A stretch of 64,000 nt of DNA from Opisthocomus hoazin (Eukaryota; Chordata; Aves; Opisthocomiformes; Opisthocomidae): NCBI RefSeq assembly GCF_030867145.1, contig NC_134420.1, positions 9,940,823 through 10,004,822 on the forward strand. The letters are read 5' to 3'. Under the pieces are notes generated by a model. That model was given only the letters and a program-made list of their open reading frames with translations. It was not told the origin of the DNA and did not search any database. Both the position numbers and the translations under genes were made by a program. Positions 60,031-64,000 of this stretch are shown here, piece by piece (the first letter of the stretch is position 1; each line of letters begins with the position of its first letter).

Positions 60031-60907
60031 TTGAATGGATTCTTCTCCTTAAATCCTAAAGGAGCAGGTTGGGAGCATCTACACCCTCTTGGTAGAGGTG
60101 CCCGAGGACTGGACTCCATTCTGTGGTTGTATCTGTGGAGAGAGATGTTCATAAATTTGGCCTTGTTTATTCGTCAAAATGAAAAATGCCAACTGTTCTG
60201 TTGCAAAGATAGAGACCCAGGCCTGCCACCTGCTTCACGGAAAAGTCACTGCATGGCCAGTAGCCTCTTCTCATCTGTGAATGAGACCCTCATCTACGGC
60301 TTCCTCCACAAAGACAAGCAAGACTCAGCATGGTTGTGGTAGGTCTACTGCAAGCAAGGCAGTTTTGGATCTAGGTTTTACTCATCATTTCCACCAAGGT
60401 CATACAGATGATGTCAACCTACTGCTCTATGACAAAGGCTGGAGAATCCATGCAATCATGAATTTTCATCTCTGTTTATATGGTCGAGGGATATAATGGT
60501 CCTATGGCAAAATATTCAATATACCTCAGTAGCCAGCTGGAATAGATCTTCACTGGCATGAAGCATCTTGATTCTTTATTCATAATAAGACGTCTATTCT
60601 AGAGGCTGGACTGTTTTCCAGCATGAAGGATTCCATAGCTGAGAGGAAATCAGGTTACAAGTATGTACACTCCAACTCCCTGTCCCACAAGCGCAACCAC
60701 AGCAGGGGCTACATGGGCAACACGTGTGTGCTGCTTGAAGTACCTGATATCGGGTGTACAGAGCATGTGCAAGCTCCGGGAGAACATGTGTGCAGGAAAG
60801 CAAATCTCAGCACCAAGTGTGGGTGCACAGATCCCCCACAGAAGCTGAAATTACCTTTCTGGAAAATTAAGACAAGTGGGCTTGGGAAAGGTAAGTTTAG
60901 GAGATAG
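60031..60907 (+). other. Coding-like intergenic debris, unrecognised
   Basis: A 103-codon frame (60031-60342) is followed by two blocks in a single different frame (60281-60496 and 60623-60907), separated by a few stops. The text looks protein-like (NETLIYGFLHKDKQDSAW; THHFHQGHTDDVNLLLYDKG; SGYKYVHSNSLSHKRNHSRG), and the base composition is more balanced than the flanks. I recognise no family. It may be a decayed gene copy or chance. Confidence 0.25.
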
Positions 60908-62040
60908 TTAACTACAGTTACTTGGGAAAACTTCCATGATTTTTCATGAGCTGTAAGAGATCCTATCCAGTTGCCATTCTGGAAAATAAGTTTTTTAAAA
61001 TTCCTTTGAAATAACAAGTAAGTCTGCTAGGAAAAAAAGTGTTTGTATTGTATACAAAAATACGTGCACACACATATATGCTGTATGATGGAAAATTAAG
61101 AGATTACTATAATTGTTAAGAGCTAGACCAGCAAAAAGCACTGTCAAAAGTAACCTATTGATGGATCTATCACAAAGATTGTTTTATGACAAAACCTAGA
61201 AGAACGAGAAAATGATGAAAGGGGATTTACACAGGACTCCTTCAAGAAAACAGAAGGTACCACCAGAGGGCCCTGCGCTGGAGACGTTGGCCCTAAATAA
61301 ACCGGCGTGATGAGTAAGCTATCCATTTTACTATAATAATCGTACAACTGCCATCTTTTCTCTGTGGATAATCGTTAGCAGTCATCATGTGAAAGCTAAT
61401 TTTGCATAGCATGAATTAGTGATTTGAGGGGAAAAGTGAGTAAAATGGCACAAATGGGACGTATTAGTGGCCGAGTAATTATATTGGTGACATACTGAGT
61501 GTCCTAAACTAGTCAGATAAAAACGCAGTTATGGGTCATCAGAACTTTGGGGATGCTGTGACTAGCTGGGCAGCAGGACCCAAAGCTGTTGCTAGCCAGT
61601 AGACCTGCAGCTTGTGCTACCTCAAAATTGGCTAGTAAGATTTTATCAGAAAGATGACTTCTTCCTTCCTGCTGGAGTTGCTGGGAGGCCGGGACAGCTT
61701 TCCTGCTCATAAGCAGCGCTGTGCCCCTGCAGAATCAGCCTTCGCGGTCCCAGAGCTTGTCCTGCCCCAAGCCCACCTTCGTTTTGCTCCTCCTCCCACC
61801 GTCACCGTCTCTTGCCCACAGCCATGATCTGGGAACTGAAAGGACTCGAGGAAGCAGTGCCAAGAAGGAATAAAGAATTGACATTACTGCTTTCTGTAAT
61901 GAGTATTTTCAGCAGAGCTGAAGGAATTGCCATGGTATTGGGTCTGACTGTGCCTGGGGCAGCTTCACCTCCTCCTCTGATGGCCGTAATATGTTTGGTG
62001 TGCCAGTTGGTCTCCTGGTGCACCTTCAAGCATCACTGAG
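60908..62040. other. Intergenic, upstream of CpG island
   Basis: AT-rich up to about 61670, then rising GC. A 75-codon frame (61812-62039) follows an acceptor-like CTTGCCCACAG; no family recognised and no support for it being an exon. Confidence 0.45.
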
Positions 62041-62049
62041 GCAAACCTC

Positions 62050-63760
62050 TGTCCTTCGAAGGTCCCGTTTCAGCCTGCAGGTCTGAGCGCGGCCAGGGGG
62101 TGGGTGGCCCAGAGGGGCAGTGGGAGAAGACCTTGCCGGTGTTTGCACCGTGTGTGGCTGAGGACGTGGCTGCCCATTTGGCCAACCCCTGCCCCATGCT
62201 CCGGCTTCTTCGCTCTCGGAGCTGTTTCTGCACCTGCGGAAATGCTGCCGGGGTGCCCTGCGCTGCGGCAGGGCCGGGGCTGCTCCCCAGGAGGAGGTGC
62301 TCGCTGGCCCCTCGGGGCCGAGGGCCATCTTTGGAAGCGCCCTGGCTTGGAGCCTCGCAGGTCCGGCCGCTGGCGATGAACGGCTCCCGAGGGGCGCAGA
62401 GGAGGACTCGAGCCTCGCCAGGCCCCAGGACCGCTGCGAGCGGGCGCGGCTTCCTTCGCGCCGAAAAGGTGGCGCCGGGGGCACCGGCTTCAAAAAACGG
62501 GGGCTGGGATGGGGGCCGAGAGCCGGCCGTGCGCTGGAAGGCGCAGAGCGCGGCGGCCGGGCCTCCCCCCGCCCCCGAGCAGCGCTCGGCCCCGGCCCGG
62601 CCGCGTCCCCAGCCGGTCCGGAGCGGGCGGGCGCGGGGGGCCAGGCGCCCCGCGGGGAGGCGGAGGGGGTCCCCGCGGCCCCGGCGGCGCCGCCTCCGCT
62701 CCCCGCCTCCCCGCGCTCGGAGGGCGGGGAGCGGGGCCGGGACTGGCGGCGACGCGAGCCCTTTGTCGGTGAAGCCGCCTCGCCGCGGCGCTCCCCGCGC
62801 CGGAGCCGGAGGGGCCGCGCCGCCGCCGCTGCGGGGCACCGGCACCGCGTCCTGCGGCGGCCCGGGCAGAGCCGGCGGCGGCATGCGGCGCCCGCCGCTC
62901 CTCCCCGCACAGCCGCTGCTCTAGAGCCCGGCGCGGCGGGGGGCGATGGGCAGCGCTGCTCGCTGAGCCGCGGCGGGGCCGTGCGAGGCGCGGGGATGTG
63001 GCGGCGGGCGGCGAGCCGCGGGCGGAGCGGGGCGCGCCCGGCGGGGCCCTGCGGAGCGCCCGGCCCCGGGACCCCGCGCAGCCCCCCGCCGTCGGGCGGC
63101 GGAGCGGGCCTGGCCGGGGCCGTCGTGCTGCTGGGGGCGATGGTCGCCGTGCTGCCGAGCGCCGGGGCCGAGCCGGGTAAGGAGCGCGGGGGGGCGGCGG
63201 GGAGCGCCGGTGTCACCGCCCTGCCCTGCCCTGCCCCGGCGTGGGGGGGGCGGCTCCGCGGGAGGCTCGGGCCGGCCCGGGCGCAGGGTGCCGCCGCCCG
63301 CCCCGCCGCCGCGCCCGCGCAGGTCTCCCGGGCGAGCAGGCGGGAGGGAGACCGACGCCGTGAGATCTGCCCCGAGCCGCGTACCGCCGGCAGCGGGGGG
63401 GAGCCGGGCTCTTCCTCCTTGTCTGCCGCGTCCCTTGCTGCCCGCTCTCCGGGCAGAGCTCGGCTGCGAGACGCGGGTGCCCGGGGTCTGCCTGTCCCCG
63501 TACCAGCCCGCGCCGCGGCCGCCTCGCCGGCCTGGCTGGGGCACAAGCGGCGGCTTTTCCCGTGGGACGCGCTGGGTGGGTCGGCTCCTGCGCCCGGCGG
63601 AGGCTGTTGGGAGGGCGCAGGATCGTTTCTGGCGGTGCCGTGTGCGCGGCGGGGAGGAGGGGAGGGTGAGGAGGGGCTGGGAGCGGGCGAGCTCTGCCGA
63701 GCCCCGAGCGCGGCACCTCGAACGCAGCGGGGAGCGCCGGCGGTCTCTGGGTTAGATTTT
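62050..63760 (+). promoter_or_regulatory. CpG island promoter of the downstream gene
   Basis: About 1.7 kb of extremely GC- and CpG-dense sequence, in sharp contrast to everything upstream. No TATA box is evident. It surrounds a plausible signal-peptide exon, so it most likely holds the transcription start of the next + strand gene. Long open frames on both strands here follow from the lack of A/T-rich stop codons. Confidence 0.85.
62996..63176 (+). CDS. KIAA1549L: Probable first coding exon, KIAA1549L-like, signal peptide
   Basis: ATG at 62996 in GGGGATGTGG opens 60 codons plus one base, to a strong donor G|GTAAGG at 63177. The peptide starts MWRRAASRGRSGARPAG, goes through a Gly/Pro-rich stretch, then a hydrophobic run LAGAVVLLGAMVAVLP and SAGAEPG: a basic start, hydrophobic core and small residues at a cleavage-like site. 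The frame is open upstream to 62297, so the start is a choice; this ATG puts the hydrophobic core about 37 residues in. The gene name rests on synteny (KIAA1549L follows HIPK3 in mammals, same strand) and on the related KIAA1549 having a basic, signal-peptide-bearing first exon. No downstream exon is in the window. Confidence 0.55.
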
Positions 63761-64000
63761 TCCGATTTCCCTTGGCTTCTGGAGTCGGGGAGTATTCTGC
63801 GCTCTCCCGACTGCTTACAGCAGCCATACACTCGGCGACCCCAATGCAGGAAATGTTACTGTTGCTGGCAGTTATTGTATGTGCCAGATACAGATGCCAG
63901 ATACAATTCTCGGGCTATGCTAGAGTAAGTGGAAGAGGCTGGAGTTGGTATATGGGCAGATTAATCCCACGGATTTGAGAAAAGAGTCGGGATGTGGATC
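63177..64000 (+). other. First intron of the KIAA1549L-like gene
   Basis: Starts with GTAAGGAGCGCGG inside the CpG island and becomes ordinary sequence after about 63760. It includes a small direct repeat of GCCAGATACA near 63880-63905. No second exon seen. Confidence 0.5.

Noticed and set aside
62026..63831. 601-codon open frame on the minus strand (and a 283-codon one in another frame)
   Set aside because: It lies in a CpG island where stop codons are scarce in all frames. The text is low-complexity Pro/Ala/Arg/Gly with no domain, and the opposite strand has an equally long open frame.
62297..63928. 543-codon + strand frame as one protein
   Set aside because: Only the part from 62996 to the donor at 63177 has exon character. 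The rest is GC-driven openness running through a consensus splice donor.

Overview
The window is eukaryotic and almost certainly avian. It holds a vertebrate gene cut into short exons by long AT-rich introns. Its dominant repeats are CR1 LINEs, with the avian-type 3' tail of tandem ATTCTGTG-like octamers. No prokaryotic, CRISPR, tRNA or rRNA feature was seen.

Positions 1 to about 58,140 are the 3' part of HIPK3 (homeodomain-interacting protein kinase 3) on the + strand. Fourteen coding exons can be placed to the base from splice sites, reading frame and remembered family sequence. They run 31741-31864, 35952-36071, 37927-38013, 38886-39070, 39919-40078, 40497-40620, 43828-43949, 44095-44219, 44695-44856, 45848-46144, 47072-47212, 51831-52066, 52331-52458 and 54083-54559 (TGA). 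All junction phases agree, and together they encode 828 residues. That equals what is left of a roughly 1,194-residue HIPK3 after about 366 N-terminal residues. Those residues (start codon, N-terminus, ATP-binding lobe and catalytic loop) should sit on one large exon upstream of the window. The first 31.7 kb is therefore the intron after that exon. The 3'UTR runs from 54560 to about 58,140 with several candidate poly(A) signals.

Four CR1 copies lie in the HIPK3 introns: 7034-7630 (-), 14663-about 18180 (-, with remnants of both ORFs), 44331-44670 (+) and 48548-about 49410 (-). Two much older CR1-like remnants lie at about 26060-26500 and 53590-54060. The 44331 copy ends 24 bases before a HIPK3 exon. 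With the 7034 copy it forms a nearly identical inverted pair around eight exons. A strong 92-nt hairpin lies at 34852-34943. An apparent decayed retrocopy of an unidentified gene lies at about 5424-6290 (-).

From about 58,140 to 62,040 the sequence is intergenic with some coding-like debris. A strong CpG island (about 62,050-63,760) follows. Inside it is a likely first coding exon (62996-63176, +) with an arginine-rich start, a hydrophobic signal-peptide-like segment and a consensus donor. From gene order (HIPK3 is followed by KIAA1549L in the same direction in mammals) it is most likely exon 1 of KIAA1549L. The end of the window is its first intron.
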